A stretch of DNA of 64,000 nucleotides from Calendula officinalis. Lineage: Eukaryota; Streptophyta; Magnoliopsida; Asterales; Asteraceae. The first letter of the stretch is position 1. Each line of letters opens with the position of its first letter. Position numbers and translations under genes: made by a program. Positions 37,601 to 50,027 of the stretch are shown in pieces. The DNA is taken from NCBI GenBank assembly GCA_963853835.1, contig OY970822.1, positions 14,633,501-14,697,500 of the forward strand, in the 5' to 3' direction. The notes beneath the pieces are model-generated. The model saw nothing but the letters and a program-made list of their open reading frames with translations, did not search any database and had not been told where the DNA came from.

Positions 37601-40600
37601 AAAGCAGTTAGAAAAATACATACATGAAATTTCCTCTGCACGACAAACAATATGAAGGGCATCTTCTATGCTGCAAGTTGAAGGAGCTTTCAAAATGTGT
37701 TTCATTGTGTCGAATTTCAAATAATATTTTGTCATCAATCTTCCAGGTTCTGTTAACAAAGGATAGATATTTAGTAATATATATGTATATACACAGAAAT
37801 TGTATGGTAATATGGTTATAAGAAGCATGGAAATTAAAGATACCAAGAGGCTTTAAGATAAAACCATCTTCATCAGTCCAGATCATTTGGTAGTCCGATA
37901 ACTCATTGACTTTTTGAAGACAGACCTCTGTAGTACATATTAATGACATTATTAATCATAAACTGAGATGTACGTAAAGGAATGCTGTTTTTGTTTTATA
38001 TTCATGTACCTTGTATATGTTTTTCTATATGTGTACCAGGTAATCCTTGCTTTATTGCATACTTTTGAGGGTTCTAGAACATCAAAATATATTATTACGT
38101 ATTAAGAGCAAATTTAATTCGATAGTTTTAAGAATAAACTACCTTTTTCATTCTGACATATAAATATGAGCATTTAATCCATTCTATTGCTCTTGTTATA
38201 TCTGGAACAGTCAGCTGAACAATCTCTGCAGCTAGATGCTCAGTAACACAGGAAAGTAACCTGGACAGAAAATGGACCATATTAATAAGAAGTTGGCTAA
38301 TATGCATCAAATTACAAGTTTTTAAGAGAATTTAAATCACTTGGAAATTAGCTAATAAAATATTGCAGGCTTACTGAGATTCAACCAATTCGCATCCACC
38401 TAGCAGGTTCTCGTATAAATGTACCTAAGATCATGTTTAGAAAACATATTATCTATCAGAAGAAATTAAAGTTGGCAAATTTGACCCCTTATGGGTTGTT
38501 TCATATTTTGTTTTGTCAATGGGTCAAAAAATAGCTAAAAAATAAAACAGGTCAAGTGGTTCAAAAGTCGCCCAAAGTGTACTTATAATGCATAAAACCT
38601 CCTAAATCATCTTATTCAAAAATTTAGATTATAAAACAATGTGGCTTCTGTGATCATATTTAACATAGCAGAAAGAAAAAGAAAGAATTTTTTTTGTGGG
38701 GGGGGGGGGGGGGGGTACCGTTTCTCTTCTTGTCATGATTATAACCATCCCAGTATCATCAAATGGCGGGCGGCCTGCCCTCCCACACATCTGCTCAACC
38801 AAAAAGGCAAAAACAGCCGATTATTTTTTTCATAGGGTAAGCTAGAAGCAGCTTATTTATGCTTAGAGATTGCTGCAAGAAACTAGTGTAATAATTCACA
38901 GATGTCATTCTGATGCACAATTATATGAAGTGCACAAATAAGATATATACCTGCAGTATCATTGACCTATCATATTCCATGTATAACCCTTTCTCCTTGT
39001 TGCTAGAGAGAAAAAGGTTAACAAAAATATGGAAATTGTTAGGTAATTATAACTTTGTCCAAAAAAAAAATGAAAAACCAGGTGTGGACATTACTAGTAC
39101 TGTGTTGATTTGATTATAACTGTATGTGCTGGTAGGTTAATTCCATGAGCAAGAGTGTTTGTAGTGCATAGAACTTGAAGATCACCATTGAGAAAAAGAC
39201 CTTCAATCAGAGTGCGATCTTTAGGGGAAAGTCCACCATTGTGATAACCAACTGAACAATGAGAATGATGAATCAACATTGTGCCAAATTTATTATTTTT
39301 TGCTTCTGAGAATGATCTTTAATTTGAAATAAATGAAAAGAACACTTACTACCATAAAGGATGTAAGATTGCATCTGTTTGTCACCACATGAGAGTGAAG
39401 CTTCCCTTAACCTTTCTTGCTGATCCCTGCTTTTAATAAAAGGATTTGAATAACCATGAGTCATTGCAGTTTGGGATAGTATTTGTGCTGCTTCTTGTGC
39501 CCCTTTTCTGGTTGAGCAAAATACTAACGCAGATTTGCCACTAGAATATTGCATAAGGAGATCTGCATTTCATGTTTTTGTGAATTGAGCATTCTGTTTA
39601 TTAAGAGCTAAGAATATAAGTTTCTCACACTCACCAAATATGTAGTTTTGAAGCCGCTGAATCATACAACAAAAAAGGAAGTAAATTTAACTGATTTGTC
39701 AGTGACTCATTATTCATGTTATTTCTAGTAAAAAAATATTTTAAAATACATAAGCATGAAGGATTACCTTCTCAAACAGAAAGTCATTTTTGGCTGGGGT
39801 GTAGCCTGCAAGCAAACACTTCTACATTAAGCAAATGACATAACTAACGATCATTATCTCTATGAGATTTTAAATGTATATAAGACACTTGATGAGAATA
39901 CTAGAATGACTGTAATTACCGAAAACTTTGGTAGTCAACTTCACAGGTCTCATTTCCTCACCGAACCTACAAAGTTGGTAAGAGAACAAAATTAATTAGC
40001 AAATGTTAACACCCACCCATCAAATGACATCACATATATGATATACTTTTTAATTCCTTCAATAGGAACCATAAGCCATTCACCTGCAAAATCCAAATAC
40101 AGTCATTAATGATCTTATGGCCTTAATTATAACAAGACTAAAACAAAGTTGCACTTATTTAAAAAGGCAATAAGCAACTTTACCAAGGTCATCAATATTA
40201 GGGATTGTTGCAGAAACAGCTAAAAAACGCACACGGGCCAACGGGCTTGTTTTCATTTGTGGACTACGACTAATCATTTTGATTCTACTAACTATTGCTT
40301 CTAAAGCTGCTCCACGAGCATCATTTAGTAAATGAACTTCATCAATAAGTACTAGTGATATATCACTAAAAAAGCTTAGACCACCATCTTTGATGCCAAA
40401 TCTAGTGACTGCATCAAATTTCTGCAGATAAACATCTTTAAGTATTATGCAAACAATTAAAAAAAGTAAATCCATATTCGACCTCAGGGGTAGTTAGAAC
40501 AATGTCTGCCTCTTGTAAATTCTTTATACTGTAAGATTCATTGTCACCAGTTAGCTCCAAGCAATTTATCCCCCATGATCCAAGCTTTTGGTTCCAACTT

Positions 40601-41446
40601 CTGAGCTTCTCTTGCACTAAAGCCTTGGATGGGGATACATATATCTTCAGACCAAAACAAGATTAGCTAAATAAAGTAAAACCATCAACAATTGTGGCCA
40701 TAAAGCAGACAAAGGTAAAATTGGTAAGTATCCTACTGTTTTTAGAGTTCCCTTTGTATGAACAAATTTTCCATCCTGGGTCATGAACTTTGATAGAAGC
40801 CTCAAGATGCATAACTCAAAAAGCACTGTCTTCCCACTGCCGGTGGGTGCTGAAATAACCATGTTTATGTCGGAGTGGAAACACGCAGAAAAACATTCAC
40901 TCTGCAACGAGTTGAAGTACCTGAATTTCAAAGGACACAAAAAATGAAGCTGTTATGTTGACATAGAAAAAATCATCAAGAACAATTACCAAAGTGTCAT
41001 AGAGGCCCATAAGGCACCAATAGTGAATCTTGACAATATAGAAGGAATACTTGTTATTTTGTGTTCATAGAGGTAAACTTGGAATGGAATCTATCTTCCA
41101 CACTTAATTGTGTCACTACTAACTCGGATAATTGGTTAAACTTGTTTTAAATAAATGGAGTTGTAGTAAGGAAAAAAAAAGTAGAATTTAAAATGCTGCA
41201 GAAGCTCAACATGAGGTACAAAAGATCAAAATAATAGGCATCAGAATTGTGCACCAGTTCACTATTATTTGATAACCTAAGGTACAAGTGAAATTACAGT
41301 TTCAGGCTAAAAAGTAGCACTCGTGTCTAACAACCAATTCACATACAAAAATAAAAATCATTATTGTTGAAGACATACCTGAAACTAAAAGTTGAACGGA
41401 AAGGATCAGGAAGATCTGAGACCGACTTAAGCGAGTATGAATCCAT
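34610..41446 (-). CDS. MER3: Meiotic crossover DNA helicase MER3/HFM1 (RCK)
   Basis: Twenty-six coding exons join in frame to about 1,127 residues, close to the roughly 1,130 of the Arabidopsis protein. The start (MDSYSLKSVSDLP) is the usual MER3 N-terminus. Helicase motifs in order are APTGSGKT (40.83 kb), TTPE, DEVH (40.35 kb), VSAT, LVFCSTRKG, TTNTLAHGINLPAHT and QMCGRAGRPPFDDTG (38.77 kb). A winged-helix and Sec63 region follows, with a helix-hairpin-helix LKQLPGIGMVTAK (37.1 kb). The C-terminal exon (35244-34610) is acidic and repetitive (FDHIREKAKSLP and FEHIRKKAKSFP). MER3 is a 3'-5' helicase of the ZMM group that stabilises recombination intermediates for class I crossovers in meiosis. 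The gene looks intact. Exons run 41446-41379, 40920-40737, 40644-40483, 40421-40184 and on to 35244-34610. Confidence 0.95.
36431..36557. mobile_element. Near-perfect foldback PIF/Harbinger MITE in a MER3 intron
   Basis: The 127-bp element starts GGCCATGTTTGGGAAAGCTT and ends AAGCTTTCCCAAACATGCCC. Almost the whole length is palindromic, with a small loop near TTAGTGC. TTA flanks it at 36428-36430 and 36558-36560. It lies between exons 36989-36741 and 36198-36149. Confidence 0.93.
38698..38715. repeat. Run of 18 G at a MER3 splice donor
   Basis: On the minus strand the intron after exon 38790-38719 begins GTACC and continues as an unbroken C-run, then an A-run. Confidence 0.8.
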
Positions 41447-41467
41447 AGATAATGCACTTGATATCAA

Positions 41468-42330
41468 ACTGCAGAAGGGAGAAAATCAGATTACCAACAG
41501 AACAATATATGTATTGGACTTGCACATTACAAGCAACAATAGCTATTAGTTATTAAATTGGTTAATAATCAGTGTTACATCTGTGTTAAAGCAGCTTGAA
41601 TTGATAAAAAAAAGGCACAAATATCAATGAACTTTATGCAGTTACATAGACCAAAAATAGCTTAAATTAAGGAAGCAAACCTTAGAGTTAGCTTCCAGAA
41701 AATTGCACAAGCGTAACTGTCACTTGCACAAAGATATGCACAATTCTGTCATAACAACATTCAGCAAAATTAAAATTGATTTCAGATGTGTTTAATTATC
41801 AGACAGAAATCCTAATAGAGTTCGAATGAATCACAAATTCAAAACCAGATGTCGTCCTGATACACTTTGATTTTCTAAATCGAATGGAACACATTGTATT
41901 AGCGTTCTTCTCTTATATTATCTGATTTACACGACTAACTTGTAAGTCGTTACTTCTCTGAAGAATTAATAAATAACAACTCGATCAAGTGTTTACAGCA
42001 TAAGAACAACAAAGCGATTCTAGGTTTTCCTGAAATTTTATCGTAAGCTCAACCTAATCTGATTGATACGGAATTACTAGAGCGTCTAAGAGTTTTGGAA
42101 ATTTTTAAAGCAAATCAGATCATGTGCGAAGAATTTACCTGAACTCACACACATCAATAGCTCTCGGACGTTCCTTGGCATGATTTCAAAACGAGATGAT
42201 ACAATCATTAAATTTATGTGTCTGAAGGTAGTGTGCGAGAAAGAGAACCTTGAAGAAGAAGCTCAAATGGAGTCGAGTGAGATGGGACAGGAAGACGTTG
42301 TGCGTGTGGAGTCGAGTTGTTTTGGCGGGA
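41468..42330 (-). promoter_or_regulatory. 5'UTR exons, leader intron and promoter side of MER3
   Basis: On the minus strand a splice acceptor (CAG before 41468) lies 22 bases before the start codon, and a donor (TTCAG|GTAAAT) lies at 42139/42138. A possible middle exon lies near 41689-41752. The first leader exon contains an upstream ATG at about 42182 whose short frame soon ends, so a regulatory upstream frame is possible. Transcript data are lacking. Confidence 0.5.
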
Positions 42331-42880
42331 GTCATTTTAATACCATTTAAATGATTTACCATTGGAAAAAAGACCATCAGGATTTGAGTTAATAGCAAGA
42401 ACGATCTTCGCGATTTGATCAAATTGCAAAATGCATGCGTAGTAACTGACGTTTGATACTTTTTGGTCCCTTCCCCTAACGGTGTTAACTTAAATCCGTT
42501 ATTTTGTCCCATCCAAACCCGAAACAGCGAAACCCTATCTTCTTTCATCTTTTCCAGAAACACACTCAAATATTGAAACAACAAATCTTCACATCTGAAA
42601 TTTCATCTTCACCATTTTTGAAACAAAAATCTTTGAAATCTTCACAGTAACAAATATTGAAACACAAATCTTCACATCTGAAATTTCATCTTCACCATTT
42701 TTCTGTACCAAAACCATCTTTCTTCACCATCTTCACAATCCATCTTGGAAATTAAACCTAAAGCCCATATTGAAACAAAAATACATCTTTAAAATTAATC
42801 CCAAATCAATTATTATTAATTTATTCCAAGCTAATCGTAATAAGGGTGTATCTCGAATATCAAGAATCATAATCTTATTA
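42331..42880. other. Intergenic DNA with a duplicated 50-bp segment
   Basis: A segment containing CAAATCTTCACATCTGAAAT and TTCATCTTCACCATTTTT occurs at about 42580-42620 and again at about 42665-42702. No gene is supported. Confidence 0.5.
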
Positions 42881-43276
42881 GAGCATCTCCAACCATAAAC
42901 TCTATAAAATTTCACTCTAACCATAACCACAATTCCAACTATAAACTCTATCAATCTCTCTAAAACTAGTGGATCATAGAAATCATATTTTTAATTAATT
43001 TATTTTATACTATAAAAGAAAATTAGTCCCTCTAAAACTAGTGTACCCATAGAAATCATATTTTTAATTAATTTATTTTACATTATAAAAGAAAATTAGT
43101 GAAGGATGTGTGGGGTTCATGGATACACGGGATATCCTCTCACTTCAAATATAGAGAGCTTTTCTCTCACGTTATATTTAGAGTGAGGGATAGAAGTGAG
43201 TTGGAGAAGATAAAACTTTCAAATATAAAAATATAGAGATAGAAGGATGAATAGAGTATGATTGAAGATGCTGTCC
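42881..43276. mobile_element. Probable MITE with GAGCATCTCCAACC terminus
   Basis: The left end GAGCATCTCCAACC faces a right end that reads GGACAGCATCTTCAATC in reverse complement, and ATTA flanks both sides (42877-42880, 43277-43280). Inside, a segment of about 75 bp containing GAAATCATATTTTTAATTAA is tandemly duplicated (42958-43030, 43034-43102). The GAGCATCTCC end is common in plant MITEs. The inverted repeat is imperfect. Confidence 0.55.
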
Positions 43277-43280
43277 ATTA

Positions 43281-44140
43281 AAACCCTGATTCATCGGCTG
43301 AAATCAACGGCATCACCAACCGCAAAACCAATCGCTCCACCAGATGGGTTGTAGATGGCGGCGGCAGAAAACTCGGCTTATGGCGCTTTTCCCCGACGTG
43401 CCATATTCTGGTTCATGTCTCCGGCGACATGAGTAGAGTGACGGAGTTTCAGGTTTCTCCGGTGACATGCTAAGTTTTCGTGGTGGTAAGCATCACTGGT
43501 ATTCCATTGATGACCCATTCAACAACCCAAAATTTAAAAGTGGATTTCCGCTTCTTCTTTTTTTGGTGTAATTCGATAATTTGTGTTAATATTTCATGGA
43601 AAAACATAATTATAAAATATGTAGTGGGTTTTTGAATCCAAGAACTTGAAATTTGAATCCTCAACTATATATGTCGTGAGTTTTCAAATCTCAAACATGT
43701 TTTGTGGTTAAATTAAATGTGTTTTTGGAAGGAGGAAAATTTTTTGGGTTTGGGCAGGACCAAAGAAGTAAAATGACCAAAATGTCTTATTTAAGTTTAA
43801 CATCGTCAGGGCGAGGGATTAAGAAGTGTCAAAAATGCAAATGTGGTTACTGCGTCGGTAGCAACATATATTTCGGCATGAGGTGCATCAACTACAAACA
43901 TTTAGATGATAATATTGTACAACTGAAAAAAAAAATCAACAAAGAAAAATGTTGGTAAAAAAAGGCCAACAAAGAAAAATTATTGGGATATAAGCATTCT
44001 AATACTGATGCTGCAGTTAGTACTGATAAAGACTTAATATAAGTTAGTACTAATGGGGCAGAAAAGCAAAGTTACTACTGATCTTGGAGTTACTACTGAC
44101 GATGGCAAATACTACTGATGTCTATTTATGGTGCTGATCG
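43281..44140. other. Intergenic DNA left of the copia-1 LTR
   Basis: No gene is supported. From about 44000 on, TACTACTGA words recur, also seen inside copia-1. Confidence 0.4.
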
Positions 44141-44462
44141 TGTCCGAGATTCTAGTTTAGTTAGTTTAGAATGCATATCTTTTTGTAATTCAATTGTAAT
44201 CGTAACCTAGAATAACTATGTTAAAGTGTTAGGCTTCAAGGACTATTATATATAGTTCCTTACGAATTGTAACGTAAGTGTGTATTGATCGATAATTTAA
44301 TATACATTGAAGCTTTTTGTGATAAACTGTGTTCTTGATCATTCTTATTCAATTACAGTTTACATTGTTCTTAATCTAATAACAAGAGTGTTAATCCGCT
44401 GTAACTTCTCTTTGTTAGTAGATCTGTGATTCAATAACTTGTTTAAGTTATTGATCATGACA
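44141..44462 (+). repeat. 5' LTR of copia-1
   Basis: The segment starts TGTCCGAGATTC and ends GATCATGACA, so the termini TGTC/GACA are inverted. A TATA-like TATTATATATAG lies near 44245. The left end is inferred from these termini, because no second LTR is in the window. Confidence 0.7.
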
Positions 44463-44464
44463 AG

Positions 44465-44476
44465 TGGTATCAGAGC
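44465..44476 (+). other. Primer-binding site of copia-1
   Basis: TGGTATCAGAGC matches the 3' end of initiator tRNA-Met and starts two bases after the LTR end. Confidence 0.88.
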
Positions 44477-44547
44477 ATTAAGGTTCTAGATCTACGAATT
44501 AAGAACAATAAAAAAGTTACATACTTTCGAAACTAAAATTGTTAATC

Positions 44548-46876
44548 ATGTCTGATAACAATGAAAGCACACAGGCAAACAAAATCTCAATTCTTACTCC
44601 CAACAACTTTGGGATGTGGAAAAACAGAATCAAGCAATACATGCTTATTACTGATTATTCCATGTGAGAAGTTGTTCTTGAAGGCAACAAAACCATTCAG
44701 ACTCAACTCACAAGCTCATCAACCGAATCTGACAAACTCAAGAGTGACAAAGAAAAGAAAGACAGAGGAATCGAACTAAAAGCCTTAAGTACTCTTTTGC
44801 GTGCTATTCCCAATGACTATCAACATTTATTTGTTGAATATGATGATGCTAAGAAGTTGTGGCAGGCATTGGAGAAAAGGTTTGTTGGCACCAAAAATAC
44901 TAAAAGAAACATGAAGTCCGAGCAAGACTTTGAACTTCAAATGACAGAAGAATGAATCATTGTCTCAAGTTTTTGATCGATTCAATAAATTTATTGGTGA
45001 ACTCAATCAAGTTGGAGTTAAACCAGACAATGATGATGTCAACAAAAAGTTCCTCAGATCTCTTGGTGAAGAATGGTCTATGTATACGGTTATATATAGA
45101 CAAGGAGATGCATTGGAAGAGAAGGAGCTAGATGAACTGTATAATGAACTAAGAGTGTTTGAATATGAGGTAAGTAATAAAACTCCTACTTTACCTTCAA
45201 ACAATGCTACTTTTGTGTCTAGTACAGGAACAGGTCAGGATGCTGCAACTGGAAAGAATGTAGAAATTGAAGATGTAGCAAGAGAATCCTTTTTTACTAG
45301 TCATGTACACACTGCATTGATGAGTGAAGATTTGGAACAACTCAATCCTGATGATCTGGAAGAGATGGACATCAAATGGCAGATGGCAATGCTGAGTTTG
45401 AGAACTAAAAGATTTCTCAAAAGAACTGGTAGACAATATTTGACCTTCAATAAAGGTGATCGTGCTGGATTTGACAAAACTAAAGTCAAATGCTACAACT
45501 GCAATAATTTTGGTCACTTTGCTAGAGAATGTCCTAACAAAGATCAAAGATCAAATTATAACAAAAACATCACTTCAAACTCAACTGCATTGGTATCTCA
45601 AGAGGGTCAAGGTTATGACTGGAGCTTTCAAGCAGAAGAACATGCTCAAAATCAAGCTCTCATGGCTTTTACTGAATCTACTACTGAGGTACATTCTAAA
45701 TCTTGCACTCCTGAATGCATTAAAGCATATAAAGAATTAGAAAAACTTAACAAAGAAACTCTTGATGAGATGATTTTAAACAGAAATAGAAGAATTAAAT
45801 TTAATGGTTGTATTGCTGATCTTGAAAATCAAATCATAATTTATAAAATAACAGATCAAAAGATAAAAGATGAATTATTACAAACAACTTATGATAAAGA
45901 ACATGCTGAGTTAAAATTAAAAGAAACTTTAATCAAATTAGAAGAATGTCAGTTGGAATTAGAATAAAATAAATTAACTATTAAAAGGTTTGAAAAAAGT
46001 TCTAAAATAATTGATGAATTAACCAGCAATCAAACCACTGAGAAAGTTGTTCATGGGGTTGGATATCATGCAGTCCCACCCCCAACTAATTTTATTCCTC
46101 CATTTAAGTCAAGCTCAGAAAGAATCTTAGATGAATTAAAATTAGAAAGTCAAACTGAATCCCCTAAATATAATTCAGAAAACATACCAACTATTTTAAG
46201 AAGGGGAAATCAAAGAAATTTAAACCAATTAAAAGAACAAAGAAAACCTGAAAGTGCTAAACAAACTAAATTAACATGTTTAATCTGCAACAAAGTTAAT
46301 CATTTAGCAAAGGATTGTCACTTCAATCCAATCAACTGCGAAGAATTTAAAGAATTCAAAGAAAACAAAGAAAAATTAAAAGAATTGAAACTAAAACAAA
46401 CTGAAGAAGCTAAACAAATTAAAAATCCACCTGTTGAAGCCCCTAAATTTGGAAGGACTGCACAAAGATTTGTGCAAAATATCAGGCATGGAAGTCCTAT
46501 AAGGAGTAATTATTTCAAAAATAATGGAAAACAAAATCAATTTCCAAGATACTCAAAATTTTCAAACATCAGTAGGAACTATTCCAGGTTTACTACTGGT
46601 AAAAACCCTAATTACAATGCTGTCGGATACAATTACCATAATACTACTGATTATGCTAAAAACTCATATTACCCAAATACTACTGGTCCATCAGTAGTAA
46701 AATACTCAAAAACCAAAAACTATGGGTATGAACCTAAGTCGGTAGTAAAACTACACAGCAGTAATAAACAACATATGAAAACCAAACCTGCATCCAAAGC
46801 TCATACAATTCATAAATCTTACTCTTCAAAGGATGAACCCAAGACGAAACAAGCTTGGGTTCCCAAAATTAACTAA
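44548..46876 (+). pseudogene. copia-1 gag
   Basis: The ATG at 44548 opens a gag frame that is hit by a TGA at 44665 (in place of the conserved Trp codon after DYSM) and closed by a second TGA at 44953. It continues in the +1 frame from about 44945 to a TAA at 45965 and then, in that same frame, to 46876. Two CCHC knuckles are visible: CYNCNNFGHFARECP near 45490 and CLICNKVNHLAKDCH near 46285. The region from 46385 is Asn/Tyr/Lys-rich. Gag packages element RNA. This copy is dead. Confidence 0.8.
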
Positions 46877-49800
46877 TCCATTTATTTTTGTGCAGAGCAT
46901 TCAGATCCCTGAAGAAGGAAGAACATGGCACATTGATAGTGGATGCTCTAGGCACATGACTCGAAATCTTCAAATTCTTAGAGATTTCAAGTCATTTGAA
47001 GGTGGATATGTTGCTTTTCGTGAAAATCCAAGAGGTGGTAGGATTACAGGTAAAGGTACAATATCAAATGGTAAGATTACTTTTGATGATGTATTTTATG
47101 TTGCTGAGCTTAAATATAATCTGGTTAGTGTCTCACAAGTATGTGATAAAAAGAACAAAATTCTTTTTACAGATACAGAGTGTATCATTCTTTCTCCTGA
47201 CTTTATTTTAAATGAAAAATTTGTTGTTTTAAGAACTCCAAGGAGAAATAATGTGTATTGCCTGGATATAGGGGGAGAACTCATTTCTTCAAATGAGATC
47301 AACTGTTTTATATCTAAGGCAAACACAAATGAATTAGAACCTTTGGCATAGAAGGATGTGTCACACAAACTTTAAAAATATGAATAATTTAGTTAAAAAG
47401 AATTTGGTAGTTGGATTACCTCAAAAAGAATTTATGTGTGATCATCACTGTGTTGCATGCCTGAAAGGTAAGCAACACAAGACTTCTCATAAGACCAAAG
47501 CAATTAATTCTTTTTTTATCCCTTTGCAGCTCTTACATATGGACCTATTTGGACCTACAAATGTAATGAGTATTGGAAAGAAACAATATTGTCTTGTTAT
47601 TACTGATGATTTTTCCAGGTATACTTGGGTTTTCTTCCTTAGGACCAAAGATGAAACAAGTGAGATCATAAAGAATCTGATAGTCAAACTGGAAAATACA
47701 AGAGACCTCAAAGTGAAAGCCATTAGATGTGATAATGGCACAGAATTTAAAAATGCTAATCTAATTACTTTCTGTGATCTTAAGGGTATTGACGGGCAAT
47801 ACAGCTCACCAAGAACTCCACAACAAAATGGTGTAGCTGAAAGAAGAAATAGAACAATCATTGAAGCAGCCAGATCCATGCTTGCAGATTCAAAACTACC
47901 AATAACTTTTTGGGCTGAAGCTGTTAATACTGCTTGTTATGTTCAAAACAGAGTATTAATAGATAAGCCTCATTTTAAAATACCTTATGAACTTTTTAAT
48001 AAAAGAAAACCTTCAATAAGTTTCTTAAAATCATTTGGTTGTCCTTATACAATTTTAATTACAAGAGAACAAATTGGTAAGTTTGACTGCAAATCAGATG
48101 ATGGAATCTTTATAGGATACTCAACTCAAAGCAAATCATACCGAGTGTTCAACAAAAGGCTAAGGGTCATTGAAGAAAGTGTAAATGTATCATTTAATGA
48201 AAACCTAATGAATGAACAAGGAAATGGTCCAGATTGGTTTTTCAATATTGATAATCTAACCAAATCGTTTGATGTTAATTATGATTGTAATGCAGGAGAT
48301 TCAAACAATCAAAGTCAACAAGGAGGATCATCATCATTCAATGTTAGTCAAGACACAATGAAATATATCCTAGTTCATACTGATCCCACAGTTAATATAG
48401 GACAATAGTAACTCAGATAACCCTAGCAATCTTGATACCAGTAACAACTCAAATTCACACAACACTACTGATCCCAGTAGTAATTCATAATCTCAAACAA
48501 ATGATGATGAACCAAACAATAATAATGTCAACACTAACAATGAACCTCATGAACCAAATGACAATCATGTTACTACTGATACCAGCATCAATGAAGAATC
48601 TCAACAAAATCCAGAAAATCAAGAAGAAACCTGGACAGATGCTCAAATCCCTGAATCCAATGAATCAAATCTTGATACTCAACTAGTTGCTGATAAAGTC
48701 TCCAACTCAAGAACAGAAAAGAATCATCCCTTAGACTTAGTTCTAAGTGATGTGAACTCAAATATGCAGATTATAAGCAAATTTAATTCAACTTTAAATT
48801 CAAACATCTGTAATATAAGTCTAATCTCAAATGAATGTATGTTTGAATGTTTTCTATCACAGGACGAACCTAAACATATTCAACAAGCAATGAAAGATTC
48901 CAATTGGATTATAGCAATGCAAGAAGAACTTCTCGAATTTAAATTACAAGCTGTCTGGACACTTGTACGTCTACCAAAAGGAAAAAGAGCCATTGGCACA
49001 AGATGGATCTTTAGAAACAAGAAAGATGAAAGGGGTATAGTGATTAAAAACAAAGCCAGACTTGTAGCCCAAGGATACACTCAAGAACAAGGAATAGACT
49101 ATGATGAGGTATATGCTCCAGTTGCAAGAATTGAAGCAATAAGAATCTTTCTGGCATATGCTTCATTCAAGAAAATTAAAGTCTATCAAATGGATGTGAA
49201 AAGTGCATTCCTTTATGGGAAAATTGAAGAAGAAGTCTATGTTTGTCAACCTTCAGGATTTGTAGATTCTGAACATCATGACTATGTGTACAAATTAGAC
49301 AAAGCTCTATATGGCCTTCATCAGGCACCAAGAGCTTGGTATGATACATTATCATCATATTTATTGAAGAACAATTTCAAAAGAGGTGCAATTGATAAAA
49401 CTCTGTTCACAAGAAAAGTCAAAGATGATATACTACTGGTCCAGATATATGTAGATGATATCATCTTTGGATCAACTGTGCAAAGAGTTTGAAGAATTAA
49501 TGCAGATCAAATTCGAGATGCGCTCAATGGTCCAATGAATTTCTTTCTTGGACTCCAAATCAATCAAAGATCAGATGGTATTTTGATTAATCAATAAAAA
49601 TATGTCAGAGACATCTTAGAGAAATTTGCAATGAAAGACTACAAAACTGCAAGCACACCAATGGAAGCACATAAACACCTACATCCTGATGTTGAGGGGG
49701 AGGATGTAGATGAACATCTATATAGATCAATGATAGGTTCTTTAATGATTTAACTGCATCAAGACCTGACTTATGTATAGTGTTTGTGTATGTGCCAGGT

Positions 49801-50027
49801 ATCAAGTAAGACCTAAGGAGCTACACTTGCAGGATGTCAAAAGAATCTTCAGATACTTGAAGGGAAAACCTTCTCTTGGTCTTTGGTATCCACATGACTC
49901 ACCATTTGAACTTGTAGCCTACACAGATAGTGACTATGGTGGTGAATGTCAAGATAGAAAATCTGAAGGAATTATGTGCACAGTCAGTCAACCTATGATG
50001 ATACATCCATGCCTACGAAACACTTAA
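46877..50027 (+). pseudogene. copia-1 pol (protease, integrase, reverse transcriptase, partial RNase H)
   Basis: The protease active site is WHIDSGCSRHMT near 46930. The pre-integrase HHCVACLKGKQH zinc motif lies near 47445, and integrase acidic residues appear in LHMDLFGP, IRCDNGTEF and NGVAERRNRTIIE (47.53-47.87 kb). Reverse transcriptase motifs QMDVKSAFLYG, YGLHQAPRAWY and YVDDIIFGS lie at 49.19-49.47 kb. RNase H starts with YTDSDYGGECQDRKS near 49920 and is then lost. Stops at about 47349, 48406, 49490 and 49596 and several frame changes break it. Pol starts in another frame than gag. Confidence 0.85.

Larger units (their letters stand above)
44141..49995 (+). mobile_element. Ty1/copia retrotransposon (copia-1), decayed and 3'-truncated
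   Basis: In order: a 322-bp 5' LTR, an initiator-tRNA-Met primer-binding site, gag with zinc knuckles, protease, integrase, reverse transcriptase and the start of RNase H. Integrase before RT is the copia order. Several stops and frameshifts break the frames. The element stops inside RNase H near 49995, where the LTR of copia-2 begins, so its missing end probably lies beyond copia-2, outside the window. Confidence 0.9.

Noticed and set aside
38690..38720. Poly-G run as a sequencing artefact
   Set aside because: Not proven either way: the flanking exon and donor are intact, so I kept it as a finding while noting that its length may be inaccurate.
42139..42182. Upstream ATG in the MER3 leader as the true start
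   Set aside because: Joining it to the possible next exon meets a stop quickly, and the start at 41446 gives the conserved MER3 N-terminus.
43704..43958. 84-codon frame with Cys-rich KCQKCKCGYC
   Set aside because: No family recognised, no splice context, and it lies in repeat-rich DNA next to an LTR; too weak to call a gene.
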